From: Bacteroidota bacterium
GTDB taxonomy: Bacteria > Bacteroidota > Bacteroidia > Chitinophagales > Chitinophagaceae
Assembly (NCBI GenBank): GCA_023426425.1
Contig: JAFAAT010000010.1
Span: forward strand, 1 to 20,802
Length of the DNA stretch: 20,802 bases
Reading direction: 5' to 3'
Under the pieces are notes generated by a model. That model saw only the letters and a program-made list of their open reading frames with translations, did not search any database and was not told where the DNA came from. Position 1 is the stretch's first letter. Each line of letters opens with the position of its first letter. Of the stretch, positions 1 through 7,284 are shown in pieces. The position numbers were made by a program, and so were the translations under genes.

Positions 1-369
1 AAGGAGATCTCCTACATCCATGCCGAAGGCTACCCTGCTGCAGAAATGAAGCACGGACCTATCGCACTCATCGATGAGAACATGCCTGTGGTATTCCTCG
101 CTACAAATGCGAGTGCCTACGAAAAGATCATATCCAATATCCAGGAGGTAAAAGCAAGAAAAGGGAAGGTGATCGCAGTAGTAAACCAGGGCGACACTCA
201 TATCCGCTCGCTGGCCGATCATGTGATAGAAGTACCGGCCACAGAAGAGGTACTCTCACCACTGGTCACCATCGTACCACTCCAGTTACTCTCCTACCAC
301 ATAGCCATTCTTCGTGGCTGCAACGTAGACCAGCCCAGAAACCTGGCCAAGTCCGTTACAGTTGAGTAA
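1..369 (+). CDS. glmS: Glutamine-fructose-6-phosphate aminotransferase, C-terminal part (5' end outside window)
   Basis: The enzyme makes glucosamine-6-phosphate from fructose-6-phosphate and glutamine, the entry step to peptidoglycan and LPS amino sugars, in the cytosol. Frame 1 is open from base 1, so only the last 122 codons are present. They cover the end of the second sugar-isomerase (SIS) domain. The stretch AEMKHGPIALIDE (from about base 40) is a GlmS hallmark, and the protein ends in PRNLAKSVTVE. In the family this C-terminal tail closes over the active site, and its lysine (Lys603 in the E. coli enzyme) binds the open-chain sugar. The tail is intact, so the gene is not degraded at this end. 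A strong terminator follows within 20 bases. Identification is near certain. Confidence 0.97.
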   Translation, partial: KEISYIHAEGYPAAEMKHGPIALIDENMPVVFLATNASAYEKIISNIQEVKARKGKVIAVVNQGDTHIRSLADHVIEVPATEEVLSPLVTIVPLQLLSYHIAILRGCNVDQPRNLAKSVTVE

Positions 370-381
370 TCAACTACTTTG

Positions 382-420
382 ATAAAAAGCGCAGAGTTCA
401 TACTTTGCGCTTTTTATTTC
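382..420 (+). terminator. Rho-independent terminator of glmS
   Basis: A perfect 10-bp inverted repeat, AAAAAGCGCA (384-393) and TGCGCTTTTT (406-415), can be extended inward by an A-T and a G-T pair. It leaves an 8-base loop and ends in a T-rich tract. It lies 15 bases past the glmS stop. The A/T ends of the stem could let it work in both directions. Confidence 0.88.
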
Positions 421-433
421 TTTACTAAGTTTG
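404..433 (+). promoter_or_regulatory. Candidate Bacteroidota-type promoter of metK
   Basis: TTTG (404-407) and TAAGTTTG (426-433) are separated by 18 bases. This matches the Bacteroidota promoter pattern TTTG / TAnnTTTG with all fixed bases of the -7 box present. It predicts a start about 45 bases before the metK ATG, leaving a leader too short for a SAM riboswitch. The -33 element lies inside the 3' arm of the glmS terminator hairpin. Transcription was not measured, so this rests on motif match alone. Confidence 0.5.
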
Positions 434-482
434 TGACTCCTTATTCATTCATAATCATTCATTAAAAACGCAAGCGCAGTTT

Positions 483-1736
483 ATGCCTTATTTATTTACC
501 TCTGAATCTGTTTCAGAAGGCCACCCTGATAAAGTAGCTGACCAGATATCAGACGCGTTAGTTGATAACTTCCTTGCCTGGGACCCTCAGGCAAAGATTG
601 CCTGTGAAACACTCGTTACTACCGGACAGGTAGTACTGGCCGGTGAAGTAAAATGCAACACCTATATCGATGTACAGTCGATTGCCCGCGAAGTCATCAC
701 CAGGATCGGCTATACCAAGAGCGAGTATATGTTTGAAGCCAACTCCTGCGGGGTGCTCTCTGCCATCCACGAGCAGTCTCCTGATATCAACCAGGGCGTA
801 GATAAGAAGAAGAAAGAAGAGCAGGGTGCCGGCGACCAGGGAATGATGTTTGGCTATGCCACCAACGAAACCGCCAGCTATATGCCCCTGGCACTTGACC
901 TCGCACATACATTGCTGCGTGAGCTTTCCGCCATCCGCCGCGAAGGCAAGCAGATGAAATACCTGCGTCCCGACGCCAAAAGCCAGGTGACACTGGAATA
1001 TAACGACGAGAACAAGCCCGTGCGCATCGATACCATCGTAATCTCTACCCAGCACGATGACTTTGCTGACGAGAAAAAAATGCAGGAGCAGATCAAGAAA
1101 GATGTCCTCAACATCCTCATCCCAAGAGTGATGAAGAGCGTGCCCCAGAACAAGCACCTGTTCAACAACAAGATCAAATACCATATCAACCCAACCGGCA
1201 AGTTCGTCATCGGCGGACCGCATGGCGATACAGGTCTCACCGGCCGCAAGATCATTGTAGATACTTATGGAGGAAAGGGTGCACACGGTGGTGGTGCATT
1301 CAGCGGTAAAGATCCTTCCAAGGTCGACCGCTCTGCAGCCTACGCTACCCGCCACATTGCCAAAAACCTGGTGGCAGCGGGGGTGTGCGATGAAGTGCTG
1401 GTGCAGGTATCCTATGCCATTGGCGTGGCCAAACCTATGGGTGTGTATGTGAACACCTACGGCACCGCCAAAGTAGATATGAATGATGGGGAGATTGCCC
1501 GCATCGTGGAAGAGGTATTCGATATGCGTCCCTACTTTATCGAGCAGCGCCTGAAGCTGCGCCAGCCTATGTATAGCGAGTGTGCAGCCTATGGACATAT
1601 GGGCCGTGAGCCGCAGGTAGTCACCAAATCGTTCAAGTCGGCTGATGGCAAGAGCAAGAACATGAAGGTGGAACTGTTTACCTGGGAGAAGCTGGATTAT
1701 GTGGCGAAGGTGAAAAAAGCGTTTAAGATCAAGTAA
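483..1736 (+). CDS. metK: S-adenosylmethionine synthetase
   Basis: This cytosolic enzyme makes S-adenosylmethionine from methionine and ATP, releasing phosphate and pyrophosphate, and supplies cellular methylation. The signatures appear in order: GHPDK (residues 13-17), the ATP motif GAGDQG (115-120), GGPHGDTGLTGRK (244-256) and the glycine-rich phosphate loop GGGAFSGKDPSK (269-280). The 417 residues exceed the ~384 of the E. coli enzyme. The extra length is in the middle, around the lysine- and acid-rich stretch 183-225. The start is the first ATG after a candidate promoter, and no Shine-Dalgarno is visible. The gene is flanked by terminators on both sides, so it is probably transcribed alone. 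All catalytic motifs look intact. Confidence 0.98.
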   Translation: MPYLFTSESVSEGHPDKVADQISDALVDNFLAWDPQAKIACETLVTTGQVVLAGEVKCNTYIDVQSIAREVITRIGYTKSEYMFEANSCGVLSAIHEQSPDINQGVDKKKKEEQGAGDQGMMFGYATNETASYMPLALDLAHTLLRELSAIRREGKQMKYLRPDAKSQVTLEYNDENKPVRIDTIVISTQHDDFADEKKMQEQIKKDVLNILIPRVMKSVPQNKHLFNNKIKYHINPTGKFVIGGPHGDTGLTGRKIIVDTYGGKGAHGGGAFSGKDPSKVDRSAAYATRHIAKNLVAAGVCDEVLVQVSYAIGVAKPMGVYVNTYGTAKVDMNDGEIARIVEEVFDMRPYFIEQRLKLRQPMYSECAAYGHMGREPQVVTKSFKSADGKSKNMKVELFTWEKLDYVAKVKKAFKIK

Positions 1737-1755
1737 ACATTCAAAGCAACATTCC

Positions 1756-1794
1756 AGAGGCTGTCTCATGTATTGTGACAGCCTCTTTTTTTTT
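1756..1794 (+). terminator. Rho-independent terminator of metK
   Basis: AGAGGCTGTC (1756-1765) pairs perfectly with GACAGCCTCT (1777-1786) around an 11-base loop and is followed directly by a run of T to 1794. It begins 20 bases after the metK stop codon. This is a textbook intrinsic terminator. Confidence 0.92.
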
Positions 1795-2003
1795 CAGCAG
1801 TGCAGTCCATACTTGCCGTGGAACTGTTTTAGAAGCCTACTACACATGATGTTTCCTGAAATCGCCCAAGCTTTAATTTGCCTTAATTCAACAGCAATGT
1901 CCTGTTAGTCGATCGGAAGGAAAGTCGGTTTACGAAGACCCACTCACGCATTTAACTTTTTTCCTCTCCCATTTCCCACACGCACATCTTATATTGCGTG
2001 CGC
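1795..2003. other. Intergenic stretch with no clear feature
   Basis: About 200 bases between the metK terminator and the next gene. No open frame of note was seen on either strand. Two weak -7-like sites are visible, TTAATTTG (1873-1880) and TATATTGC (1990-1997), neither a full match to TAnnTTTG. The second sits just upstream of the next start codon, where other genes in this window have their -7 box. Confidence 0.4.
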
Positions 2004-4037
2004 ATGCAGATCATCTTCTGGATTCTCGCCATCCTTGCCTCCCTCGCTATCGGCTACTGGGTCTACCTGGCCGACCGCCGCAGGGCAGTGCCCTACCCCT
2101 GGCTCACCGCCGGACTCAGAGCACTGGTGATCCTGCTCACCTGCATGCTCCTCCTGGCACCTGCCATCTCCGTCCATAACCAGGAAACCCGCAAACCCGT
2201 CATCCTCTTCCTGCAGGACAATTCCGAATCCATAGCCCATGCCCTGAAGGGCGACACCTCCAGCTATAGAAATAATGTGAATTCCCTGATCGAAGATCTG
2301 TCGAAGGACTACCGGGTCATCACCTGGGGCTTCGGTGAACGCATCCAGCCCGATACGCTGTTTGGCTATGGCCACCAAACCACAGATATAGCCTCGTCCA
2401 TCGCACAGGCCATCGAGTTTTACGGACAGCAAAACCTGGGCGCCGTCGTCCTTGCCACGGATGGCCGCTTCAACCGGGGCCTCAACCCCGCCTACCAGGA
2501 CCTACCCTTCCAGGGCAGCCTCTACACCGTGGCCCTGGGCGACAGTGCCGAGCAAAAAGACCTGCGCATCACCAATGTCTATGCCAACCGCACCGTGTCC
2601 CTCAACAGCCAGTTTGAGATTCGGGCAGACATCGTTGCCCGCCGGGCCAATGGCTACACCGGCAATGTAAACCTCCGCCAGGTGAACGGCTCAGCCACCG
2701 GCAACGCCGCCATCCATGTCACCTCCGACCGCTACGACAGGTCCGTGTCGTTTACCACCCGGGCCACAACTGCCGGCCTTCATCACTATGTCATCACCAT
2801 CCCTCCTGCCGAAGGAGAGCAGAACACAGCCAACAACAGAAAGGATGTGTTTGTAGAAGTGGTGAGTGAAAAGAAAAAAATACTCCTCGCAGCCAGCGCA
2901 CCCCACCCCGATATCAACGCAATCCGTGAAGCCCTTCCGGGGGTGGAAAGCTATGAGCTCACCGTCCGAACTGCCGATAATCTCCCCGCATCCTTTGCTG
3001 AGTACGACGTCATTATCCTGCACTCCCTGCCCTCGGCTGCGGTTCCGGTAAGGCAGCTTGCCGAAGGGCGCAAAGCCGTGTGGTTCATTATGGGCGCCAA
3101 CTCCAACAATGCAGCTTTTAACCAGCTCCAGACCCTGGCCCGCCTGAATGTCAATACCATGAACCTTCAGCATGTTTTTGCAAGCTACAACAGCGCGTTC
3201 CTCTCGTTCACGCTGCCGCAAAACATCCATGCAGTGATGGACAAAATGCCTCCTTTGGCAGTACCTGCGGGTACCATACAGGCCAATCCTACCGCCCAGG
3301 TGGTGTTTTCTGCAAAAAGCAATCCCCAGATGCCGCTCTGGCTGGTGGGCAACGGAACTCCCCCCGCCGCCCTGCTGGTAGGCGAAGGTCTCTGGCGCTG
3401 GCGCATGTTTGAGTATCGCCATTTCAACAGTCACGAAGTGGTAGACGAAGCCATCCGCCAGACTGTGTCGCTGCTCTCTGCCAATGTGAATGACCGCCCC
3501 TTCCAGGTGGCCCTGCCCAAGTATGCCTGGAGCGACCGTGAGGCCATAAGCTTCAATGCCTACCTGCTCAATGAAAACAACGAACAGGTGAATTCCGCCG
3601 ATGCAACGCTCACCATCACCGACAGCGCCGGCCGGAAACAGACATATTCATTTGAACGCTCGGGCACTGCCTACCGCCTGAACATAGGCGTACGCCCCGC
3701 AGGCACCTACACCTTCACCGCAAACACAGAATTGCGCGGGAAGAAATACACCACCTCAGGCACCTTCGTAGTCCAGAGCATGCCTATCGAACTTATGGAA
3801 ACAGGTGCCGACTACCCGCTCCTTCATCAGCTGGCCCGGAAACACAATGGAGCTCTCATTCCCGGCACACAGGTAGCTTCCCTGCGCGACAGCATCCGCA
3901 ACAATGCAAACATAAAGCCGGTCATAGAAGCAGAAACAACCTCAGTGCCGCTGGTAGATTGGAAATGGTATTTCTTCCTGATCCTTCTTTTTGCTGTAGC
4001 CGAGTGGCTGTTGAGAAAGTATTGGATGGCCCAGTAG
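2004..4037 (+). CDS. Membrane-anchored von Willebrand A domain protein with GATase1-like domain
   Basis: Exact function is unknown; no gene name is assigned. With the ATG at 2004 the protein has 677 residues. Two hydrophobic segments (about 2-22 and 32-55) come first. A VWA-type domain follows, with the metal site DNSES (D72-S76, the DxSxS form), a later threonine region near GHQTTD and an ATDG turn (D153). A beta-rich, CARDB-like stretch spans about 185-285. An alpha/beta region from about 290 to 385, starting KKKILLAAS, resembles the glutamine-amidotransferase-like domain of such proteins but shows no obvious Cys-His-Glu triad. One last membrane helix (about 655-672) anchors the C-terminus. 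The domains between helices 2 and 3 probably face the periplasm. A GTG at 1998 is in frame but less likely as start. Codon use favours C-ending codons more than the genes after 8200. It lacks the usual BatA/BatB and MoxR neighbours. Confidence 0.75.
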   Translation: MQIIFWILAILASLAIGYWVYLADRRRAVPYPWLTAGLRALVILLTCMLLLAPAISVHNQETRKPVILFLQDNSESIAHALKGDTSSYRNNVNSLIEDLSKDYRVITWGFGERIQPDTLFGYGHQTTDIASSIAQAIEFYGQQNLGAVVLATDGRFNRGLNPAYQDLPFQGSLYTVALGDSAEQKDLRITNVYANRTVSLNSQFEIRADIVARRANGYTGNVNLRQVNGSATGNAAIHVTSDRYDRSVSFTTRATTAGLHHYVITIPPAEGEQNTANNRKDVFVEVVSEKKKILLAASAPHPDINAIREALPGVESYELTVRTADNLPASFAEYDVIILHSLPSAAVPVRQLAEGRKAVWFIMGANSNNAAFNQLQTLARLNVNTMNLQHVFASYNSAFLSFTLPQNIHAVMDKMPPLAVPAGTIQANPTAQVVFSAKSNPQMPLWLVGNGTPPAALLVGEGLWRWRMFEYRHFNSHEVVDEAIRQTVSLLSANVNDRPFQVALPKYAWSDREAISFNAYLLNENNEQVNSADATLTITDSAGRKQTYSFERSGTAYRLNIGVRPAGTYTFTANTELRGKKYTTSGTFVVQSMPIELMETGADYPLLHQLARKHNGALIPGTQVASLRDSIRNNANIKPVIEAETTSVPLVDWKWYFFLILLFAVAEWLLRKYWMAQ

Positions 4038-4103
4038 CTTCCGGCAGATCAAGCCTTTGGAGTGGTATCCAGTCTCGAATAAGACCTGTGGTGAATGAAT
4101 TAG

Positions 4104-4187
4104 AAAACACCTGGGGGTAGCACCTACGGCGCATTCCAGGCATAACGAACCTTTTGCTACAGAGCGGCTGCCCCTGGCGGGGCAGAC
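4104..4187. repeat. Structured intergenic element with two hairpins, possible dispersed repeat
   Basis: This sits between two converging genes. The first hairpin has outer arms CCTGG (4110-4114) and CCAGG (4136-4140) enclosing GTAG (4117-4120) and CTAC (4124-4127). The second is a perfect 7-bp stem, CTGCCCC (4168-4174) with GGGGCAG (4179-4185), and a TGGC loop. There is no T run, so it is a poor intrinsic terminator. Compact paired hairpins in a gap between gene ends are what REP- or MITE-like repeats look like. From memory it resembles short repeats seen between Bacteroidota genes, but only one copy is in the window, so the repeat nature is unproven. Confidence 0.35.
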
Positions 4188-4207
4188 CAGCACGAGTGAT
4201 TTATTAT

Positions 4208-5617
4208 TTACAAAGTTCCGATTCCCTGGAGCCTGTTCACCAGTCCGGCTTCTGAGAAGCTATGGCAGCGCTCAGGATAGGTGGCTGCATGTTTATACAC
4301 CAGGTTGCGGATGAAGTCATTATCCTGCAAGGGTTCGAGTTGCTTTTGCAGCAAGCCCAGGTCTTCCAGGTGACACTCGTCTGAGATATAACCCATGCCG
4401 TAGAAGTTACCCTTGTGCATCAGGATACAACTTTGCTCATTCTCATGCATCCCCTTATCCACATAGGCAAATGTTGGCAGATGTTGTTCCAGCCACTCAA
4501 CCGCCTGAGTGACTTTAGCATTATAGCTTTCAGCTGCCTCCATACAGTTTCCTGCACAATCCTCAGTTTTCACACTGTCCACACAGTCATAGGTCTTCGC
4601 CAGGTTACACAGCCTCGGACACAGCCCAAAATTGTTGATCAGTTCCCTCAGCCGCTGGTGTCCTTCCGTTATACTATTGAAGGTATACACCGGCCTGAAG
4701 GCCTGCTTACTCTTCTCTACAGCCAGCCTTTGATAGCCCTGCCGGTCTTCATAGATAAACAAGCCAAACTTTGGCAAATAACCACGCTGGCTTCTGTTAT
4801 AGATCGGCCACAACCTCCTGATCTCTGTGCTTTCCAGTATATGCGCCATCAGCTCTGTTGCACATTCTTTATAGCTGATCTTATGGATATCCCTAAGGAA
4901 TTCCTGTTTCTGCCTTCCTCCTTTGTTGTTGGAGAAATGGCTCTTCACACGCTTGAATATATTATTGGCCTTCCCTACATAGATCACCTTACCCGCCTGG
5001 TTATAGAAATAGTACACTCCCGGACACGTGGGTAGGTTCTCTACATGCTCCACCGGCAGGTGGGGTGGCAGATACTGCTCCTTACTTCTTCCTTTCAGCA
5101 TGGTGGCAATCACACCCTCTGTATCTTTCTCCACCAGCATCTGAAACAACTCTGCCGTAGCAAGGGCATCTCCTCCTGCACGGTGGTGGTTGGTCAGCCT
5201 TATCCCAACCTGGTGACAGAGCTTGCCCAGGCTATAGCTGGTCAGTCCCGGCAGTATCTTCCGCGACATCCTCACGGTACACAGTTTCTTTGCGTTCCAG
5301 TTGAAACCTGCAGCTTCGAGGTGGTGCTTGACAAAGGAATAGTCAAAGTTGACGTTATGCGCCACAAAGACCTTGTCCTGCAAAAGTTCATAAACCTGTC
5401 CCGCTACCTCCCGGAAAGCAGGAGCAGCAGCCACCATCTCATTGTTAATCCCAGTAAGCGATTGTATAAATAGTGGAATATGCCGGTGGGGGTTAACCAG
5501 TGTCTCGTACACATGCAGCACCCGCTGCCCATCATGAACCACAATAGCAATTTCGGTGATGCCATTCCCTGCGGCATAACTCCCGGTGGTCTCAATATCT
5601 ACAACAGCATATAACAT
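4208..5617 (-). CDS. DEDDh exonuclease fused to UvrC/Cho-like GIY-YIG endonuclease
   Basis: Predicted DNA-repair nuclease of 469 residues. The N-terminal domain is a DnaQ-type 3'-5' exonuclease with the full metal set: D7 and E9 (DIETTG), D92 (AHNVNFD), H145 and D150 (HRAGGDA). The second part begins PGVYYFYN (199-206), with Y202, YVG (213-215), R223 and E262 in the places of the GIY-YIG catalytic residues of UvrC. After it come C333, C337, C345, C354 and C358. Their spacing is close to the four cysteines that hold the iron-sulfur cluster in UvrC. The UvrC C-terminal nuclease and helix-hairpin-helix domains are absent, as in E. coli Cho. Fusions of this kind are known, for example in mycobacteria. 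The start is the ATG at 5617; an upstream in-frame TTG would add 13 residues ahead of the exonuclease fold and is unlikely. Role in nucleotide excision repair is inferred. Confidence 0.88.
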   Translation of the reverse strand: MLYAVVDIETTGSYAAGNGITEIAIVVHDGQRVLHVYETLVNPHRHIPLFIQSLTGINNEMVAAAPAFREVAGQVYELLQDKVFVAHNVNFDYSFVKHHLEAAGFNWNAKKLCTVRMSRKILPGLTSYSLGKLCHQVGIRLTNHHRAGGDALATAELFQMLVEKDTEGVIATMLKGRSKEQYLPPHLPVEHVENLPTCPGVYYFYNQAGKVIYVGKANNIFKRVKSHFSNNKGGRQKQEFLRDIHKISYKECATELMAHILESTEIRRLWPIYNRSQRGYLPKFGLFIYEDRQGYQRLAVEKSKQAFRPVYTFNSITEGHQRLRELINNFGLCPRLCNLAKTYDCVDSVKTEDCAGNCMEAAESYNAKVTQAVEWLEQHLPTFAYVDKGMHENEQSCILMHKGNFYGMGYISDECHLEDLGLLQKQLEPLQDNDFIRNLVYKHAATYPERCHSFSEAGLVNRLQGIGTL

Positions 5618-5744
5618 GGTAAACCCGCGCCTGGCTTGTGTCTGCAAGTTACCCAAAACCCCGTTTCCGTCTGAAATAGTTTTTCCCGCAAGATGAGCAT
5701 GCCTCTTAACTCTTGATGTTCAATTACTCCTCAACCCGAAATTC

Positions 5745-5752
5745 TATATTTG
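5745..5752 (+). promoter_or_regulatory. -7 box TATATTTG directly upstream of the GNAT gene
   Basis: A full match to TAnnTTTG ends 4 bases before the first ATG at 5757. Transcription would therefore start at or within a few bases of the start codon, giving a leaderless or nearly leaderless message. A second in-frame ATG at 5763 could serve with a very short leader. No good TTG was found 17-23 bases upstream. Confidence 0.5.
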
Positions 5753-5756
5753 CGGC

Positions 5757-6911
5757 ATGTACATGCACGAGGTAAAGACAGAGGCTGACAAGCGTGAGTT
5801 TCTGGAATTTCCGGTTATTATATACAAGGATGATCCGAACTGGATTCGTCCGCTGGATAAGGATGTGGAGGAAGTATTTGATCCGGAGAAAAATAAGCTT
5901 TTCAAACAGGGGGAGTGCAGGCGTTGGCTGCTGAAGACTGAGGCCGGAAAGACGCTGGGCAGGATTGCTGCTTTTACCAACAAGAAGTACAAGATGGAAC
6001 AACCCACAGGTGGCATTGGTTTCTTCGAGTGTGTGAATGACCAGACAGCCGCCAGCTTCATGTTCGACCATTGTAAAGAATGGCTCCGCGAACGAGGCAT
6101 GGAAGCGATGGATGGTCCTATCAACTTCGGGGAGCGTGACCGCTGGTGGGGGTTGCAGGTGGAGGGTTTCCAGAAGCCACTCTATTGCATGAACTACAAC
6201 CTGCCCTACTATCAGACTCTGTTTGAGCAATACGGCTTCCAGGTATATTTCCACCAGATATGTTTTTCACGTAGTGTACACGCAGCACCGCAGGAGAAGT
6301 TTGTGCAACGGCATGCAGAGCTGAGTAAAGACCCTAACTACAGAGCTGTGCAGATAGACAAGTCGCAGATTGATAAGTATGCGAAGGACTTTACCTATGT
6401 CTACAACAAAGCCTGGGCTGGCCACGGTGGTGGCAAGGAGCTGGATGAACGCACTGTGAAGAAGATGTTCCAGAAGATGAAACCCGTGATGGATGAGCAT
6501 ATCAACTGGTTTGTGTATTACAAGGATGAACCCATTGCTATCTGGATCAATCTCCCTGATCTGAACCAGTACTTCCAGCACATGAATGGCAGATTCGGAT
6601 TGCTTCAGAAGCTCTATTTCCTCTGGCTACAGCGCTTCGGCAAATGCACACGTTTTGTCGGTCTGGTGTTTGGCATTATACCCGAATACCAGGGCAGAGG
6701 TGTGGATGCATTCCTGATCATTGAAGCAGCCAGGGTGATTCAGCCCCGTGCTAAGTATGACGAGTACGAGATGATGTGGATCGGAGATTTCAATCCAAAG
6801 ATGATCAATATTGCAGAAAGCCTCGGCACCACGCGGAGCAGGAAATTGTCGACGTACCGATACTTATTTGATCGTGACAAAGAATTCAAACGGCACCCAT
6901 TTTTGAACTAG
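5757..6911 (+). CDS. GNAT-fold protein of the YghO type
   Basis: Predicted member of the N-acetyltransferase superfamily, 384 residues; substrate unknown. The N-terminal part has GRIAAF (68-73) and FFECVND (89-95). These precede DGPINFGERDRWWG (119-132) and VEGF with a downstream MNYNLPYY (145-152), a pattern typical of the YghO-like group. The second half has IPEYQGRGVDAFLI near residue 307-320, the QxxGxG-type loop that binds the acetyl-CoA pyrophosphate. The length suggests a double GNAT fold. The start is ATG 5757 (or 5763), set by the -7 box just upstream. The gene is divergent from the exonuclease gene and its stop codon overlaps that of the next, opposite-strand gene. It seems to be a single-gene transcript. 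Catalytic activity is inferred from fold only; some members are carried with wrong names in databases. Confidence 0.8.
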   Translation: MYMHEVKTEADKREFLEFPVIIYKDDPNWIRPLDKDVEEVFDPEKNKLFKQGECRRWLLKTEAGKTLGRIAAFTNKKYKMEQPTGGIGFFECVNDQTAASFMFDHCKEWLRERGMEAMDGPINFGERDRWWGLQVEGFQKPLYCMNYNLPYYQTLFEQYGFQVYFHQICFSRSVHAAPQEKFVQRHAELSKDPNYRAVQIDKSQIDKYAKDFTYVYNKAWAGHGGGKELDERTVKKMFQKMKPVMDEHINWFVYYKDEPIAIWINLPDLNQYFQHMNGRFGLLQKLYFLWLQRFGKCTRFVGLVFGIIPEYQGRGVDAFLIIEAARVIQPRAKYDEYEMMWIGDFNPKMINIAESLGTTRSRKLSTYRYLFDRDKEFKRHPFLN

Positions 6912-7231
6912 CCTTTGTCGTTATAGCCATAGTCTCTCTCTACCAGGCAGATTCTCGTCTTATACGATGCGTACCACCGAGCGCGCCCTTTCTGTTGTGC
7001 TATCAGATGCTGCTCGTTTTGTTTCCAGGCTTTTATTGCTTCCAGGCTTTCCCAGTAAGAAATGGTAATGCCGATCTCGTTTCGTACAGATTCAAATCCT
7101 AGAAAACCGGGTTGTTGGGAGACCAGATCAATCAGTTGTTCCGCCATCTCCTCATATCCTTCTGCATCCGGCGAAAGTTGAGAGGTAAATATTACCGCGT
7201 AATATGGAGGAGTTGGTGTGCCCGCTATCAT
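6908..7231 (-). CDS. Antibiotic biosynthesis monooxygenase (ABM) domain protein
   Basis: Small protein of 107 residues with a single dimeric alpha-beta-barrel domain. It matches a widespread ABM group by YYAVIFTSQ (10-18), QQPGFLGFES (39-48), SYWESLEAIKAW (58-69), a conserved H75 and WYASYKTRICLVERDYG (86-102). In this superfamily some members oxidise quinones or degrade haem without a cofactor; the substrate here cannot be told from sequence. It begins 53 bases after the end of folP on the same strand, so it may be co-transcribed with folP. A 5/6 match to the -7 box (minus strand of 7252-7259) might give it its own promoter. The stop codon TAG overlaps the stop of the converging GNAT gene. 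Confidence 0.82.
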   Translation of the reverse strand: MIAGTPTPPYYAVIFTSQLSPDAEGYEEMAEQLIDLVSQQPGFLGFESVRNEIGITISYWESLEAIKAWKQNEQHLIAQQKGRARWYASYKTRICLVERDYGYNDKG

Positions 7232-7284
7232 AGCCTGGGTATGAAATTAAACAAAGACAATGAGTATTGAATTGCGCCAGTCGA

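Noticed and set aside
434..482. SAM riboswitch before metK
   Set aside because: The leader predicted from the promoter is about 45 bases with no stem-loop set; too short for any known SAM riboswitch.
558..1769. 403-codon open frame on the minus strand opposite metK
   Set aside because: It lies fully opposite a certain gene, its translation is rich in H, C and L with no family pattern, and it is explained by metK codon use.
2691..3434. 247-codon minus-strand open frame inside the VWA gene
   Set aside because: It is opposite a gene with clear domains and membrane segments; its translation shows no domain.
4038..4207. Insertion-sequence remnant downstream of the VWA gene
   Set aside because: No terminal inverted repeats, target duplication or transposase fragment could be shown; only hairpins are seen.
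4415..5473. Two plus-strand open frames (206 and 142 codons) opposite the exonuclease gene
   Set aside because: The minus-strand gene has complete catalytic motifs across this whole stretch; these are mirror frames.
5618..5656. TTG-started 13-residue extension of the exonuclease gene
   Set aside because: The ATG at 5617 gives the normal exonuclease N-terminus just ahead of DIETTG; the extension has no family support.
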